Assembly (NCBI GenBank): GCA_047600785.1 | Contig: JASGKH010000001.1 | Coordinates: 744,001 to 808,000 of the forward strand | Direction of reading: 5' to 3' | DNA: 64,000 bases | Origin: Breznakibacter sp047600785 | GTDB taxonomy: Bacteria > Bacteroidota > Bacteroidia > Bacteroidales > Marinilabiliaceae | Shown here: positions 16,357 through 29,400 of the stretch, in pieces | How the letters are laid out: each line of letters opens with the position of its first letter | Numbering within the stretch: position 1 is the stretch's first letter | The notes under the pieces: generated by a model | Database searches by the model: none | What the model saw: only the letters and a program-made list of their open reading frames with translations | What the model was told of the DNA's origin: nothing | Made by a program: the position numbers and the translations under genes

Positions 16357-17583
16357 TTATTCAACTTCCAGCCCTGCTTTCTTTAAATCATCGTAATAAC
16401 CGGGATATGATTTGGTGATGACCATGGGATCGTCAATGCTCAGTTTCCCGATCTTAAGTGCGGCAGGCGCAAAAGCCATGGCCATACGGTGGTCTTTGTA
16501 GGTGTTGATCACTATTTCGTTGTCCGTATCAATACCGATCTTGCCGCCATCCCAGTGCAATGTATCAATACCGTTGGTGCCCAACACGAACCCCAGCTTC
16601 CTGAGCTCATCGATCAAGGCGTATATCCGGTCCGATTCTTTGATTCGGAGGGTTTGCAATCCCTTGAAATCGAATGGGATGTTCAACATACAACAAGTTA
16701 CCGCAAAGGTTTGGGCCAGATCAGGTTGGTCCGAAAAGTCGTAATCAAACTTATCCACCGTTACGGGAACCCGCGAAAGCAAGGTTTTTCCGTTTACAAA
16801 CTGCGTTGCTACGCCCAACGGTTCAAAAAGAAGAGCCGTTTCTGAATCCCCCTGGTAACTGTTGGGGAGCAAGCCTTCCAGTTCGATTCGTCCGTTCTCC
16901 GACAGTGCGACCAATTCGTACCAGTATGATGCGGCGCTCCAATCCCCTTCAACCTTAAACCGCACGGCTTTATAGACGGCTTCGGGAACTACGATGGTAT
17001 TGCCGTTCCATTGACAGGTAATGCCAAACTCTTCCATTAGTTTAAGTGTCAGGTGGATGTAGGGCTTTGACACCACTTCACCGGTCAGTTTTACAGTGAG
17101 CCCGCCCGATACGGTCGGGGCGATCATCAATATAGCCGAGATGTATTGGCTGCTGATATGGCCTGCAAGCTCAAGTTCTCCGCCGGTCAGGGCGCAGCCC
17201 GTGATTTTAAGCGGAGGGAACCCTTCGTTTTCCATGTAATCGATTTGGGCCCCCAGCTTCCTTAACGCATCAACGAGTACCCCGATGGGACGTTGCTTCA
17301 TTCGGCTCGATCCGGTCAATTCCCATGCCCCAACGATCTTTGACAGATAGGCCGTCAGAAAGCGCATGGAAGTCCCCGCCGCGCCGATGTCGAAACGGTT
17401 GCCGCTGGAATTGAAAACCTCGAGCATGACTTTGGTGTCGTCGCTTTCGCTAAGGTTTTCGATGTCGTATGGGCTATATGCCAATGCGTTGATGATGAGC
17501 GCACGATTGCTGATGCTTTTTGATGTGGGGAGCACGATTTGGCAAGGGGCCAATTGTCCGTTCGATAGAATGGTGTATTTCAT
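16357..17583 (-). CDS. aroA: 3-phosphoshikimate 1-carboxyvinyltransferase (EPSP synthase)
   Basis: 408 residues, short for the family (E. coli 427). It joins shikimate-3-phosphate and PEP in the shikimate pathway. Active-site segments are all present: SKSISNRAL with the Lys-Ser-Asn-Arg of the substrate site, AAGTSMR, QRPIGVLVDALRKLGA, SSQYISAILM, QPDLAQT with the catalytic Asp, LRIKESDRI with the catalytic Glu, and KDHRMAMAFA. Departures from the E. coli type are PTSKS for PGSKS and a Phe in place of the Pro after MR; PASKS-like forms are usual in Bacteroidetes. It follows aroB with a 19-bp gap, so the two form an operon. Confidence 0.95.
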   Translation of the reverse strand: MKYTILSNGQLAPCQIVLPTSKSISNRALIINALAYSPYDIENLSESDDTKVMLEVFNSSGNRFDIGAAGTSMRFLTAYLSKIVGAWELTGSSRMKQRPIGVLVDALRKLGAQIDYMENEGFPPLKITGCALTGGELELAGHISSQYISAILMIAPTVSGGLTVKLTGEVVSKPYIHLTLKLMEEFGITCQWNGNTIVVPEAVYKAVRFKVEGDWSAASYWYELVALSENGRIELEGLLPNSYQGDSETALLFEPLGVATQFVNGKTLLSRVPVTVDKFDYDFSDQPDLAQTFAVTCCMLNIPFDFKGLQTLRIKESDRIYALIDELRKLGFVLGTNGIDTLHWDGGKIGIDTDNEIVINTYKDHRMAMAFAPAALKIGKLSIDDPMVITKSYPGYYDDLKKAGLEVE

Positions 17584-17602
17584 TTTTCGTGGATGAATTT
17601 GG

Positions 17603-18682
17603 TTAGTCGCCTTGTTGCATCGAGCGGTAAAAGTTCAATGCACTCTCTATTTCGGATTGTGAGCAGTTGATGTCGATTTTTACCTTGCCGGGAGCTTCCA
17701 ACAGTGTGAAATTGATTCGGTCGCCATCGTTCTTTTTGTCGTGCTGTGTCAGTTGGTATAATGTGCGGTTATGTACTGCGTCGATCGGGTAGCTGCCGTA
17801 AATGCCCATAATGGTCTTGCCGATACGCTGGGCTTCCTCCAACGGAAAGCCTAGTTTGACGTGTGATAGGTATAATTCAGCAACCATTCCGTAAGCCACG
17901 GCATATCCGTGTAGCAATGGCTTGCCCGATTTAAGGGCAAAGCTTTCAATGGCATGCCCCAGCGTGTGCCCAAAATTCAGTGCCTTCCGGATCCCTTTTT
18001 CGGTCGGATCGGCATCCACAAAGTATTCTTTGATGCGGATGGAGTCGGCGACCAACGGTTTGAGATCGTGGAGGTTGATCTGTTTGAGGTTGAATTGTTT
18101 GAGCTCGGTCCATGCTTCGGCCGAATAGATCAGTGTATGTTTGATCATTTCGGCGAATCCCGAAAGAATGTTGGGCTTGTCAAGTGTGTCGAGGAATGAA
18201 GTGTCTACCAATACGGCATGGGCCTGGTTGAACACGCCGATCTCGTTTTTGAACCCTTCAAAGTTGATCCCTGTTTTTCCGCCTACCGACGCATCTACTT
18301 GCGACAGCAGGGTGGTGGGAATGTTGATGAACCGCATCCCGCGCTTGAACGTCGAGGCGGCGAATCCGCCCATGTCGGTCGGCATGCCGCCGCCCAGGTT
18401 AATCAGGAGCGATTTCCTGTCGGCACCCATATGGCTTAGTTTTTTCCATATTTCTACAGTGGTAAAAATATGCTTGTGGTCGTCGCCCGGTTCGATTACA
18501 ATGGTCCGGTCTTCGCTAATGCCATCTACCTGGTTTATTTTAGGGAAACAGTTTTTATATGCGTTCTTATCGGTAAGGACAAAGATCTTTTCTTTGTGGT
18601 AACCCTTTAGGAGTTCCGAAAGGTCAGCACGCAAATTTTCGGCAATATATACATCGGAGACTTGAAAATTCAAGCGGATCAT
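17603..18682 (-). CDS. aroB: 3-dehydroquinate synthase
   Basis: 359 residues, normal family length. It converts DAHP to 3-dehydroquinate, using NAD and a divalent metal. Visible: the NAD-binding GGGMPTDMGGFAAS, TTLLSQVDAS, GGKTGIN, and metal ligands in SGFAEMIKH (Glu), NFGHTLGHAIE (His) and LLHGYAVAYGM (His). It is the first gene of the aroB-aroA operon. A TATTTTTG sequence on the minus strand at 18709-18716 could be its -7 promoter box. Confidence 0.95.
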   Translation of the reverse strand: MIRLNFQVSDVYIAENLRADLSELLKGYHKEKIFVLTDKNAYKNCFPKINQVDGISEDRTIVIEPGDDHKHIFTTVEIWKKLSHMGADRKSLLINLGGGMPTDMGGFAASTFKRGMRFINIPTTLLSQVDASVGGKTGINFEGFKNEIGVFNQAHAVLVDTSFLDTLDKPNILSGFAEMIKHTLIYSAEAWTELKQFNLKQINLHDLKPLVADSIRIKEYFVDADPTEKGIRKALNFGHTLGHAIESFALKSGKPLLHGYAVAYGMVAELYLSHVKLGFPLEEAQRIGKTIMGIYGSYPIDAVHNRTLYQLTQHDKKNDGDRINFTLLEAPGKVKIDINCSQSEIESALNFYRSMQQGD

Positions 18683-19173
18683 TCAATCTTGTATTTGAGT
18701 TGAAGGCACAAAAATAACCTTTTTTACCAAAAGGCGATGGGGCCGGGAGATTCCTGCACGTAGCAGGCTTGGAGATCCGGATGTTTACATGGGAACGGAT
18801 CGGTCATGGGAAGAGGTGGTCAGCGTGGGGAAGGCATTGCAAAGCTGCATCTTTTTTTGTCCGTCCTAATTGTGTCGGTATCTTTCCCAATTCTCCCGCG
18901 GTTGATGTGGGCGGGAATTTCCCGAAACAGTATCGGAGCAAGTATGCTTTCCTCTTCTTTTGTGAGGTTGGGAGTTGTTTTTCCCGAACGGGCAATTGCC
19001 GACAAAGAGATTTTTACCTAGTCATGAATGCTCCGTCCGTGAAATTTTAAAAACCGGAAACGTGACCTGTTTTAGTAACTTAGTTAACGCATCGAAAATT
19101 TAATTAAAAAGAATACGAATACAGGTGTTCGATAGGATTTTTTTGTAAATTTAACCCTATCTAGCGTGAATCA
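18683..19173. other. Intergenic region between aroB and dprA
   Basis: About 490 bp between divergent genes. It contains short open frames on both strands but none with protein-like composition. A possible -7 box for aroB lies at 18709-18716 (TATTTTTG on minus, no good -33). Short GC-rich inverted repeats occur near 18890-18920. I see no recognisable RNA gene. Confidence 0.5.
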
Positions 19174-20286
19174 TTGGTTTCCGAAAAATTAAAATATCGA
19201 ATCGCACTAACCCAGATTAAAGGTGTCGGGCCTGTGTTGGCGCGTAATCTGGTGGCTTATTTGGGGAGCGAGGAAGCTGTTTTTAAGGAGAAAGCGACGG
19301 CATTGCAAAAAATTCCCGGCATTGGACCTGTTTTGGCAAACGATATTGCGTCGGCAGAAGTGATGGAAAGGACCGAGCGCGAACTGAAGTTCATTGTGGG
19401 AAAGAACATTAAGCCTGTTTATTTTACCGATCCTGAATATCCGCAACGGCTGAACAATTGCGACGATGCCCCTGTTGTTCTTTACACGTTGGGGGAGCAT
19501 GACCTGAATGCCCGGCGCATATTAAGTATCGTAGGCACCCGCAAAATTACCGAAGAAGGTAAGCTTAACTGCGAAAAACTCATAGATGGATTGTCGCAGA
19601 TGTTTCCTAATCTTCTTGTCGTGAGTGGATTGGCTTATGGTGTAGATATATGGGCGCACCGGCAATCGTTAAAACATGGGTTACCCACTATTGGCGTGTT
19701 GGCCCATGGGCTTGATCGCATCTATCCGCCCATGCATCGGCAAACGGCGGTCGAAATGTTGGCAAACGGCGGTTTGGTTACTGAATTCATGAGCGAAACC
19801 GGCCCTGATAAGCCTAACTTTGTCAGGCGGAACAGGATTATTGCCGGTATGGCCGACGCAGTGATCGTCGTTGAGTCGGGAGTGAAGGGAGGGGCACTTA
19901 TTACGGCTACATTGGCATCGTCGTACAACCGCGATGTGCTGGCGTTTCCCGGAAGGGTAGGCGATCCCATGTCGGCCGGTTGCCACTGGCTGGTCAAGCA
20001 CAACGTAGCGGCATTGGTCGAAAACCACGAAGACGTGGCTAATGCGTTGGGGTGGGAGTCGGAACGGAAAGGCGAAAGCACCGTGCAGGCGAAACTGTTC
20101 GTCGAGTTTGGTTCCGACGAAGAGCAGCGTATTTACCAGTTTATGTTGCAAGAGCGAGAAACGGATATTAACTGGCTTTGTATCAGGTGTAACTTGCCGG
20201 TAAGCAAAGTGTCGTCGGTGCTGTTGGGATTTGAATTCGATGGGTTGGTGAAAAGTTTGCCGGGCAATAAGTTCCGGCTTATTTGA
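19174..20286 (+). CDS. dprA: DNA-processing protein DprA
   Basis: 370 residues starting at a TTG (19174); an in-frame stop at 19162-19164 and no ATG nearby leave little choice. An N-terminal helix-hairpin-helix part (GVGPVLARNL, GIGPVLANDI) is followed by the Rossmann-like DprA domain: SIVGTRK, VSGLAYGVDIWAH, GLDRIYPP, TEFMSETGP, NRIIAGMADAVIVVESG, KGGALITA and FPGRVGDPMSAGCHWL. A winged-helix tail (about 310-370) ends the protein. DprA loads RecA on incoming single-stranded DNA during transformation. Confidence 0.93.
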   Translation: MVSEKLKYRIALTQIKGVGPVLARNLVAYLGSEEAVFKEKATALQKIPGIGPVLANDIASAEVMERTERELKFIVGKNIKPVYFTDPEYPQRLNNCDDAPVVLYTLGEHDLNARRILSIVGTRKITEEGKLNCEKLIDGLSQMFPNLLVVSGLAYGVDIWAHRQSLKHGLPTIGVLAHGLDRIYPPMHRQTAVEMLANGGLVTEFMSETGPDKPNFVRRNRIIAGMADAVIVVESGVKGGALITATLASSYNRDVLAFPGRVGDPMSAGCHWLVKHNVAALVENHEDVANALGWESERKGESTVQAKLFVEFGSDEEQRIYQFMLQERETDINWLCIRCNLPVSKVSSVLLGFEFDGLVKSLPGNKFRLI

Positions 20287-20324
20287 AATATTTTGCACGT
20301 TGTGGTGTTTATTTAATTGAACTT

Positions 20325-20358
20325 TTTGCGTTTTTTGGCGTAAAAATGATTTTATTTG
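20325..20358 (+). promoter_or_regulatory. Possible promoter of the giant adhesin gene
   Basis: TTTG at 20325-20328 and TTTATTTG at 20351-20358 (7 of 8 to TAnnTTTG) with a 22-base spacer, slightly long. The start codon is 57 bp further on. The region is AT-rich, so a chance match is possible. Confidence 0.35.
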
Positions 20359-20415
20359 ACGAATGTTTGTGTTTTTTACACGAAGGGTGTTTTGCTTGTC
20401 CTAATATTGTAAGGA

Positions 20416-23400
20416 ATGAGAAAAGCTTTACTGCTACAATTTGTGGAGAGATGGTTGAATGTTCGGTTGTGGAGCATCGTATTTGCCTTATGGATGCTTG
20501 GTACCGGTTGGGCGAATGCACAAGTGACCGCTTGTGCCAATGGCGTCATCACGGGCAGTTCGGTGCTCGGTGCAGCCAGTGTACCCACTGGCCATCGGAA
20601 TGACGGTTACTGGTCGCAAACATCAGGACTTGTTTTTTCCAGCCTTACCGATCCCAATGCAACCATCAGTGGTTTTGTGGCCGGACAGACTTACACCATT
20701 GAGTGGACTTATAAAAATTCCATCCAGAAGTACGTTTATACATTCACTGCCTCATCCGCCTCTGTGCCGGCAGCTGGGTTGACCGTAAACGGAAGTGCCA
20801 ATGATGTGCTGCTTTGTTTCGATTCGAACGTGTCGCTTGAGCCATCTCCCTCCGGGCAGAGTGCTTACGAATATTTTGTGGCAAACAGTACTTCCGGAAC
20901 ATTGACGAGTGTTGCGACCAGTGGCAGTAGCAGTGCATATAATTTAACAACGGGCAATTACGAACCTCTCGACAATGTATTTGTAGTCGTGACGGCAGCA
21001 AACGGGTGTAAGCAGAAATCAAACGAAATTACTGTTTCCACGGTTGACGATGTCAAGGTGCAAGTGGTAGGGGACGGATCGGTTTGTCCGTTGGCCCCAA
21101 CACCTCCTTACCAGAAACTGGAGGTGGTACCGTTTTCCTCGGGAGGCGATTTTACTTATGTATGGCACATGCCTTTGGGAATGATGGCAACCAATGTGCA
21201 ATCGGTCGATATTACCGTCGCAGGGCAATATTATGTTGAAGTTACCAGTACCAACAGTTCTTGTCCTGGTGTTACTGTGTCCAATACGGTCAATGTGACA
21301 ACGGCTTCGTTGCCGACTATCACCATTGACGCATCGGATTTTTGTGCTTCCGGCTCATCGACAGCAACCATTTCGAGCAGCGTATCGGGTGGGACCCTGC
21401 TGTCCTATCGGTGGGAATGGTTAAGGAACGGCACCCTGGATGCAAGTTTGGGAACCGGTTCGACAGTCGCCACCGATGTGTCGGGCAGTTATCAGGCCCG
21501 GCTTATATCGACAACTGACGAACAGTGCTTTGAAGAATCGAACATCGAGACCGTTGAAACGGTCCAGATATCTGCCACCTTGGCCGCGCTGAACGGTCCT
21601 TTTTGCGGGTCGGGCATTCCTTCGGCCGTGATGAATTTCACCGGGGGAACGGGCCCTTATACAGTGGTGTTGTCTGCCAACGGGGTTAATCAGGCATCCC
21701 GTCAGGTCATCAGTGGCACTGCGTTTTCATTGGGCACCATTACGTCCACCACCACTTATGCAGTGGTGAGTGTGACCGATGCTACAGGGTGTGCCATGAA
21801 CACATCGGCTTTGCCATCGGCCATTACCTATACGGTTTCTGTATCCCCATCAACCTACAATATGACAGGGACGTCGGTGTGCGAGGGTACCACGGCCACC
21901 ATTGGATTGTCCAACAGTCAGGCAGGGGTCACATATGTATTGAGGAGAAATTTGAACGGAGTGATAACCAATGTGGAGACCGTGACGCGGTCGGCTTCAG
22001 GTTCGTTTACGTTTTCAACCCACCCTTCAGTCGCAGGGACATATTATGTGGTGGCCTATACGACTGATTGTCCGACCGAAATAACGATGAGCGGTACTGT
22101 TGCCATAACCGCTGTTCCTCAAGCACAAACCATGACTGGTCCTTCAGGGACGCTTTGTTCGGGCACAGCGGTAATATTTGGGTTGGGTGCATCTGAGTCG
22201 GATGTCACTTATAGTTTATACAGGGGAAGTACTTTGGTCGAGACAATCTCCGGCGATGTACTGGGAGGCCCTATTTATTTCTCCGGACAAACCCAAGTGG
22301 GCAATTATACGGTGAGGGCTACCCGAGGAGCTTGTTCGTCGGTGGTGATGAGTGGTTCTTTTACTATTGTTAAATCGCCAACGGTTTATTCTGTTTCCGG
22401 TGGCACTGCATGTGAAGATGTGGGCATTACCATTGGTCTGTCGGGCTCCGAAAGCGGGGTGACTTATTCCCTTTATCGCGACGGAACGTTGGTGACCACA
22501 CGGGTGAACGATGGCAACTTTGGCCTTCAGTCAACGCCAGGTGTGTACACAATCAGGGCCATGGTCAATGGCTGTGCGGCCGATATGACCGGAAGTGCCC
22601 GTGTCAATGCGTTGCCCAACGATGTGCCCTTTGCCCAAACAGGTATTGTTTGTCCCTACGGCACCATTAGTTTGCCTTCGCCTACGCAATCGGGCGTGCG
22701 TTACATACTGTACCGTGGTTCTTCGCCCACGGGATTAGCCATTACCAGTACGGGAGGCGCTGTGAATTTTGGAACACAAACGACACCCGGCGAATACTGG
22801 GTTGAGGCGGTTAATCTGACAACGGGCTGCCGTCGTGAGCTTTCCGATCGGTTGACCATCCAAGCCGAGCCGTCCATTCTGACATTGCAAGCATCGGGCA
22901 CTACTTATTGCAACGCTGCATCGTTGAGTGGTATAAATTTAACAGTAAACAGCAGCCAAGAAAACGTTAATTACCAACTGTTGCGTAATGGTGTTAGCTA
23001 CGGCGGCGTGATGGTGGGTAACGGGGGTACCCTGACATGGCCCAACGTAGTGGATGGCAGCTATACTCTGGTCGCATACAACGATGGCGGATGTTCCGTG
23101 ACGATGAACGGTAACCCCATCATTGTGGCGGCATCGGCACCTACGGCCACCATCTCGGCACAGATACCCAACCGGCGTTGTGCCAATTCGTCCGAAACGT
23201 TTAAAATAACGGTGACTCTCACGGGTATACCTCCTTTTAACTTCCAAATCAACGATAACAAGGGAAGCGCGCCCATTCAAGTGACCGGCCATCCAACCAC
23301 CACTTACACATTGGATGTCAACCCGTCGAGTTCTACCATCTACACGTTAAGCAACCTGACCGATGCAGCTAACTGCTCGGCAGTCAACGGGACGGGATCG

Positions 23401-26400
23401 GCACAGTTTTATGTCGATGAATTGCCCGATATTACTTTTAGTCCGGCATCGCCACAGGTCTGCGCAGGATCGTCCATTTCAGTCACTGCAAGTGGAGCTG
23501 GAACAGGCGGGAGCTACACATGGAGCAACAATCTGGGCACCAACCCAACCATCACGGTTTCCCCTGCTGTGACGACTATTTACACGGTTATGGCAACGAC
23601 ACAGTATGGCTGTACGGCCAGCAAGTCGATAACGGTAACTGTGAATCCGTTGCCTACTGTCGACTTTACAACGCCTGGCAATGATTATGTATTTTGTTCG
23701 AATGATGCGCAAGTGGTGCTGACCGGCAACCCCTCCGGTGGGACGTTCTCAAACCTTACCGGATCGTCGGGAATTATTTTGGGTTCTAATATTTTTGACC
23801 CGTCACAGGCCCAGATCGGTAACAATTATGTGGTTTATTCTTATGCCGATGTGAACGGATGTACCAATACAGTTGTCAAAAATTTAGTTGTAAATCGTAC
23901 GCCGACAGTCAATTTATACGGGTTGAATGCCAGTTATTGTGGTGATGTCGGTTCTGTGACCCTTTATGGTAATCCACAAAACAGCAACGGCGATTTTACG
24001 TTGATAGGTTATGGCGAACCGACTTCGTTTTATACAGACAACCATAACGGCACTGCCACTTTTAGTCCTTCGGGGGCTCTGAATGCCACCGGTTCCGGAG
24101 CTTATCAGTTTAGATACACCTATACCGACCCGACCACTGGGTGTTCCGCTTATGTGGAGGCGAGCACCGTCGTTTACCCGGATTTAAATATTACACTGTC
24201 GTTCTCTGGCTTACCTTCCAATCCGTGTCAGGACGACACCAATGTGTATATGCTCACGGGGAGTGAGGCCCCCGCCGGAACGTTTTCAGGACCAGGTATT
24301 ACTGATAACGGAAATGGGACTGCGACGTTCAACCCTTCGGTGGCCGGTAATGGTACACACACAATTACCTATTCTTACACTGATCCTGTCACACAATGTA
24401 GCGGATCCACATCGCAAACCATTACGGTAGGGACCAACCTGACCGCCAATATTAACGGTTTGTATTGCAAAAGCGATGTGGCGGTGACGTTGCAAGGTAA
24501 TCCCTCGGGAGGTATTTTCACGATCAAAAACTCGTCGGGCACAATCTTGTCGAGCGGTGCGGATGGCACGGTGGTGTTCAACCCGCAAGTATTGCCCAAT
24601 GACACTTACTCCATTGAATACTCACTGACCATCAATGGGTGTGATAACGTACGTGTCTGGCCGGTAATTTTGACTGCATTGCCCGATGCCGGTTTTGCGA
24701 CAGATAGCCCAAATCCGGGATACACCCAATTCTGTCGATCCGTGACGTCGGTTACGTTAAAACCGAACGGACCTCAAGGAGTTTTTTCAGGACCGGGCGT
24801 GTCCGGCAATCTTTTCAGTCCTGCGGTGGCGGGACCCGGTAACCATACCATTAGGCATACCGTTTCCACCGGCTCATGTACCGAATGGGATGAGTTGACG
24901 TTGTCCGTCATTGATTACGACAATATTTGGATCGACAACCTGGCGGATTCCTATTGTGACAACCAAACGGCCCCCATTTTGATTGAAGCCAACAACAAAG
25001 GGGTATCGGGCGGTAAATATACGTTTAGGAGCACAACCAATGCGGTAAATCGTTCCCCGCTCTATTATTTGGATGTGGACGGGGTCACGAAGGTGTATGA
25101 CACTGAGATTGTGGATAAACCTGTCTATTTCGACCCGACCAGAGTGGGCGACGGTTACTATAGTGTCACGTACGAGTTTGACAATACGGCAAACAACGGC
25201 TGCGTGTCTTCCTATTCGAAAACCGTGCGGGTATATCCTGCAGTGGGAGTCAATTTTGGAGGATTGGCCGACCCCATTCAGTATTGCCACGACGATATGG
25301 CGGTAACCTTAGAGGGTAGCTTTCTTGGTTCTGGAGTGTTTACCGGATCCGGTTCGTTTGCCGGTAACGGTATTACCGATTCCAATCCTAATGATGGTAT
25401 CGCCATCTTCGATCCAGGTTCCGTGTCCGTTGGATTGCACCCGATTACCTATACATACACGGCACCGGTTGCACAAGGAGGTTGTGTATCGATACGTACA
25501 AAAAACATTGAGGTGCTTGATGCCCCCAATGTCTACAACATCACTCCGTTGTCATCGGTTCCCTATGCCGGGCATTATTGCCATGATGGGACAGGAGTGA
25601 CTATTGGTGTCGATTTTTCACAGGTTGGAGTAACTTATGAACTTATTTTAAACGGAAATACCGGAACTCCTGTACAAACCCAATCGGGAGACGGGGATGC
25701 CATTGAGTTCCCTGCTCCAGTGAAAGTATCCGGCATTTACACGGTACTGGCCCGTCATAACGGATCTAGTTGTACCGTACAGATGAATGGTTCTGTCGAG
25801 GTGGCGATGAACCAAGTGGCCGTATCGGTAGTGGTACAGGATGTCTCTTGCAAATCGGGCAGCGACGGTAAAATAACTATCAATGCCTCTTCGGCTCCGG
25901 GCGAAAGCCTTCCTTACCTTTATTCAATAGATGGTGGCGCGAATTGGTCTGCCTCTAATGAGTTTGCAGGTTTGTTGATCGGTAGTTATCAAGTAACCGT
26001 AAAAAATGCCATTGGCTGCACGATTCCCTCAGCTGTTTCTGTGAATATAGGTGAACCGGCCAATGCACTGAACGTGACACTGGTCGATACCAAACCGGTG
26101 GGTTGCCTTACTTGTACGACCGGAGGAACCTGTGAAGGACAAATTTTGGTAAGTATCACGGGCGGTACTCCATTTACCGATCCGGTTATTTATCCCGAAG
26201 GCTATGATATTCAGTGGCAAAACAGTGTTTCAGCCCCGGTCGGCAATGATAGTGCATTGCTTACACTGCAGCCGCCCGGCAACTATACTGTCACGGTAAC
26301 CGATGCCAAAGGATGTACCGTTTCGTTAGTTGCCACGATTGGCATGCTTACGCCATTGTCTATCACCAAAGATCCGGATGTTGCCAAACACATCGACAAC

Positions 26401-29400
26401 AAGTGCCACGGAGGATTGGAAGGCAGTTTCAAGGTATTGGCTACCGGCGGTTCGGGTAAATACCAATTCTCCATTGACAATGCCAACTGGTTCGATGAAG
26501 TGAATGACACCGATAATTTTTACGAGTTTGAGAATTTGCCGGCCGACACTTACAAGGTGTACGTGCGTGATAAACTGTATCCCCGCTGTGTAGCACAATT
26601 GGGCAATGATGTGGAAATTCTTCAGCCAGCAGCCATTGTCACCACTTTGATTGACAAGCAAGACATCAGTTGCCACGACGAGGAAGATGGTTGGTTTCAG
26701 GTAGCGGCGTCAGGAGGTGGTTCGGGTGTGTATTATTATTCGATTGACGGGATTGATTTTACAAATACATCAGGGTTGTTCAACAGCTTGAAAGTAGGCA
26801 CTTATCAAGTATTGGTAAAAGATGGCAGCGATTGTCTTGTGGCCGACTTGGCCCCGGTCGTGATTGCCAATCCGACCCAAATCGCTATTGCCCTGAAAAT
26901 AGACAAGCACGTTGGTTGCAGGAGCGGTAATGATGGCGAAGTGTCGTCGACGGTGACGGGTGGCACCGGCACTTATTCGTATGCATGGAAAAAAGCTCCT
27001 GCCTATTCGACGGTTATTGGGAATACAGCCACTATTACAGGGGTATCTGCAGGAACATATTGGCTGGTGGTGACCGATGCGCGCGGATGTACGGACAGTA
27101 CCTCCATCACAGTTACCGAACCCTCTTCGGCTTTGGATTTCAGTGTGGTGGATATTGTGCCCGTTCCGTGTGAGTGCACCGCATCTCCATGCGAAGGCTC
27201 GGCCTCTGTGCAATTGCTTAGCGGGACACCGCCGTACACCATTACCTGGAGTACGGGATCTACGGGAGTTATGGCCACTGGATTGGATGCAGGTAGTTAT
27301 TCTGTGACCGTAAAAGACCACAACGGTTGCGAACTGACTAAAGCATTTACCGTGGGGACCAATTCTGTAATCTCGTTGGCTGAAATCGGAGCCTCGCACA
27401 AAGACGTGACCTGCCACGGTGGCAATGATGGCCGATTTGCCGTGCAGGCTACGGGTGGCGGTGGTAATTACGAATACTCCATTGACAATACAAACTGGTT
27501 TGCTTCGGGCACGTTCGAGAATCTGTCGGCTGGTTCCTACGAGGTGTGGGCGCGTGACAAAGAGGCGCCGCGTTGCTCTGTAAAAATAGCCAATAACGTA
27601 GTGATTGACGAGTTTACGGCATTGTGGTTGCACGAGGTGATCACCTCGCACGTGAACGTGGGTTGCAACAGCGGAAACACCGGTCAGTTGGAGGTGGTGG
27701 CCACCGGAGGTTCGGGTAATTATGAGTACTCCATCAATGCAGGAGCTAGTTGGGTTACTTCGCCTTTGTTCAGCACACTTACGGCCGGTACCTATTTTGT
27801 ATGGGTGCGCGATAGAGACGTGCCTGCGTGTATCTATAACGGTCTCCCGGCGATTGTGATTATCCAGCCATTGCCTGTTGATTTTACCTCGGCAGTGACG
27901 AATGTAACCTGCAAAGGAGCCAACGACGGGACAATTGTCGTGACGGCCTCAGGAGGCAATACCTCCAGCGTGTGGGCCTATTCCAAAGATGATGGGGTGA
28001 CCTGGCAATATTCCAACGTGTTTTCGGGACTTTTGCCCGATACTTATAAGATAAGAGTACGGGACGAACAGCTGGTGATTACTTGTGTGTCGACAGCCAA
28101 AGACGTGGTAGTGTCGGAACCCGTATCGTCCATTGGTGCAAGTTTAGTCACGAGTTCCAGAGTAAACGTGGATTGTTACGGAGAAAGTACCGGTCGTTTC
28201 TCAGTTGCAGCCGTTCCCGTGGGGGCTGCATTGGAATACAAAGTGACCGGAGCCAAAGCGATTGATTGGCAGGCGAGTCGCGATTTTACCGATTTGCCTG
28301 CCGGAACTTACTATGTGTCGGTCAGGAACCAAGACCAAAGCTGTGAAGCGGTAAATGTCCTTGTCGTGGAGATAACCGGGCCAGACAGCCCGTTGGCCAT
28401 TGTGAAATCGACGGTGACAAACGTGACGTGTGCCACAGGTTCCACTGTGGGAAATACGGGTAATGGAGTGGTTGAAATAGAGGTGACTGGCGGAACGGTT
28501 GTCGCTGTTGGTGCATACGAATACCAATGGCTTAACGACGAGACAGGAAATCCGGTACCGTCTTCGAAAGGTGGGGATACGAACAGGATTTATGACCTTT
28601 CCGCAGGTCATTACACGGTATATGTGACCGACGACAATGATTGCGTCTTGAGCCGGACATTTGTGATATCTCAGCCCGACGTATGGAACGTCGTCTATTC
28701 TGTGACCAATGTAGCGGTAGTGGGCGGCGGCGATGGCAGCATCCAGATCGGCACCATTGCCGGAGGCACGGCTCCCTACACCATTACATGGGCCGATGGG
28801 GGTGGAGCATATACAGGGTTGGCCACACGCACCAATCTTGTTGCTGGCGATTATACATTTACCATTGCCGATGCTTTGGGGTGCGAATACTCGCGTACTA
28901 TTTCTGTCTATGATAATAATGGTTTGATAATGAGTTTGACCGCTGTGGATGTAAAATGCCATGGCGAGGCATCGGGGTATATTGACTTGTTGGTGACCAA
29001 CGGGGTCGCTGATTATGAAATTGAATGGAGCGGTATAGCCTACGATGGGACGAATGTGTCGGGTACCCATACGATGACCGGCACAGGAGCCTATACCATT
29101 GGCTCACTCAAAGCAGGCAATTATACCGTAACCGTGACCGACGACAATGGTTCTACGGTTACCCGCATGTTGACCATTGCCCAGCCTGCGACGGCCTTGT
29201 CTGTGCTGGCCACCAAAACCGATGTCGTTTGCAATGGAGAAAACAACGGCAAGATTTCGGTAAGCGTAAGCGGTGGAACTCCTTATCAGTCCACCGGATC
29301 AAATACGTACACCATCTCTCTGATCCCGGAAAGCAATGTGAGTGAGGGATCTCATGAATTTAATAACCTGGCTCCAGGTTCATATGCATTGGTTGTGGCC

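Noticed and set aside
18769..19050. Open frames on both strands in the aroB-dprA gap
   Set aside because: Composition is not protein-like (many Arg, Cys, Trp, Pro in irregular order), the frames overlap on opposite strands, and no promoter or known motif supports them.
25130..25600. Plus-strand frames in other phases within the adhesin gene
   Set aside because: Shadow frames of the giant gene; no independent support.
26770..29070. Long minus-strand open frames inside the giant adhesin gene (about 290 codons each at 26770-27651 and 28201-29070)
   Set aside because: They lie opposite a repetitive, compositionally biased plus-strand gene; their residues show no domain pattern and many such frames occur along the repeats. 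They are shadows of the coding strand.
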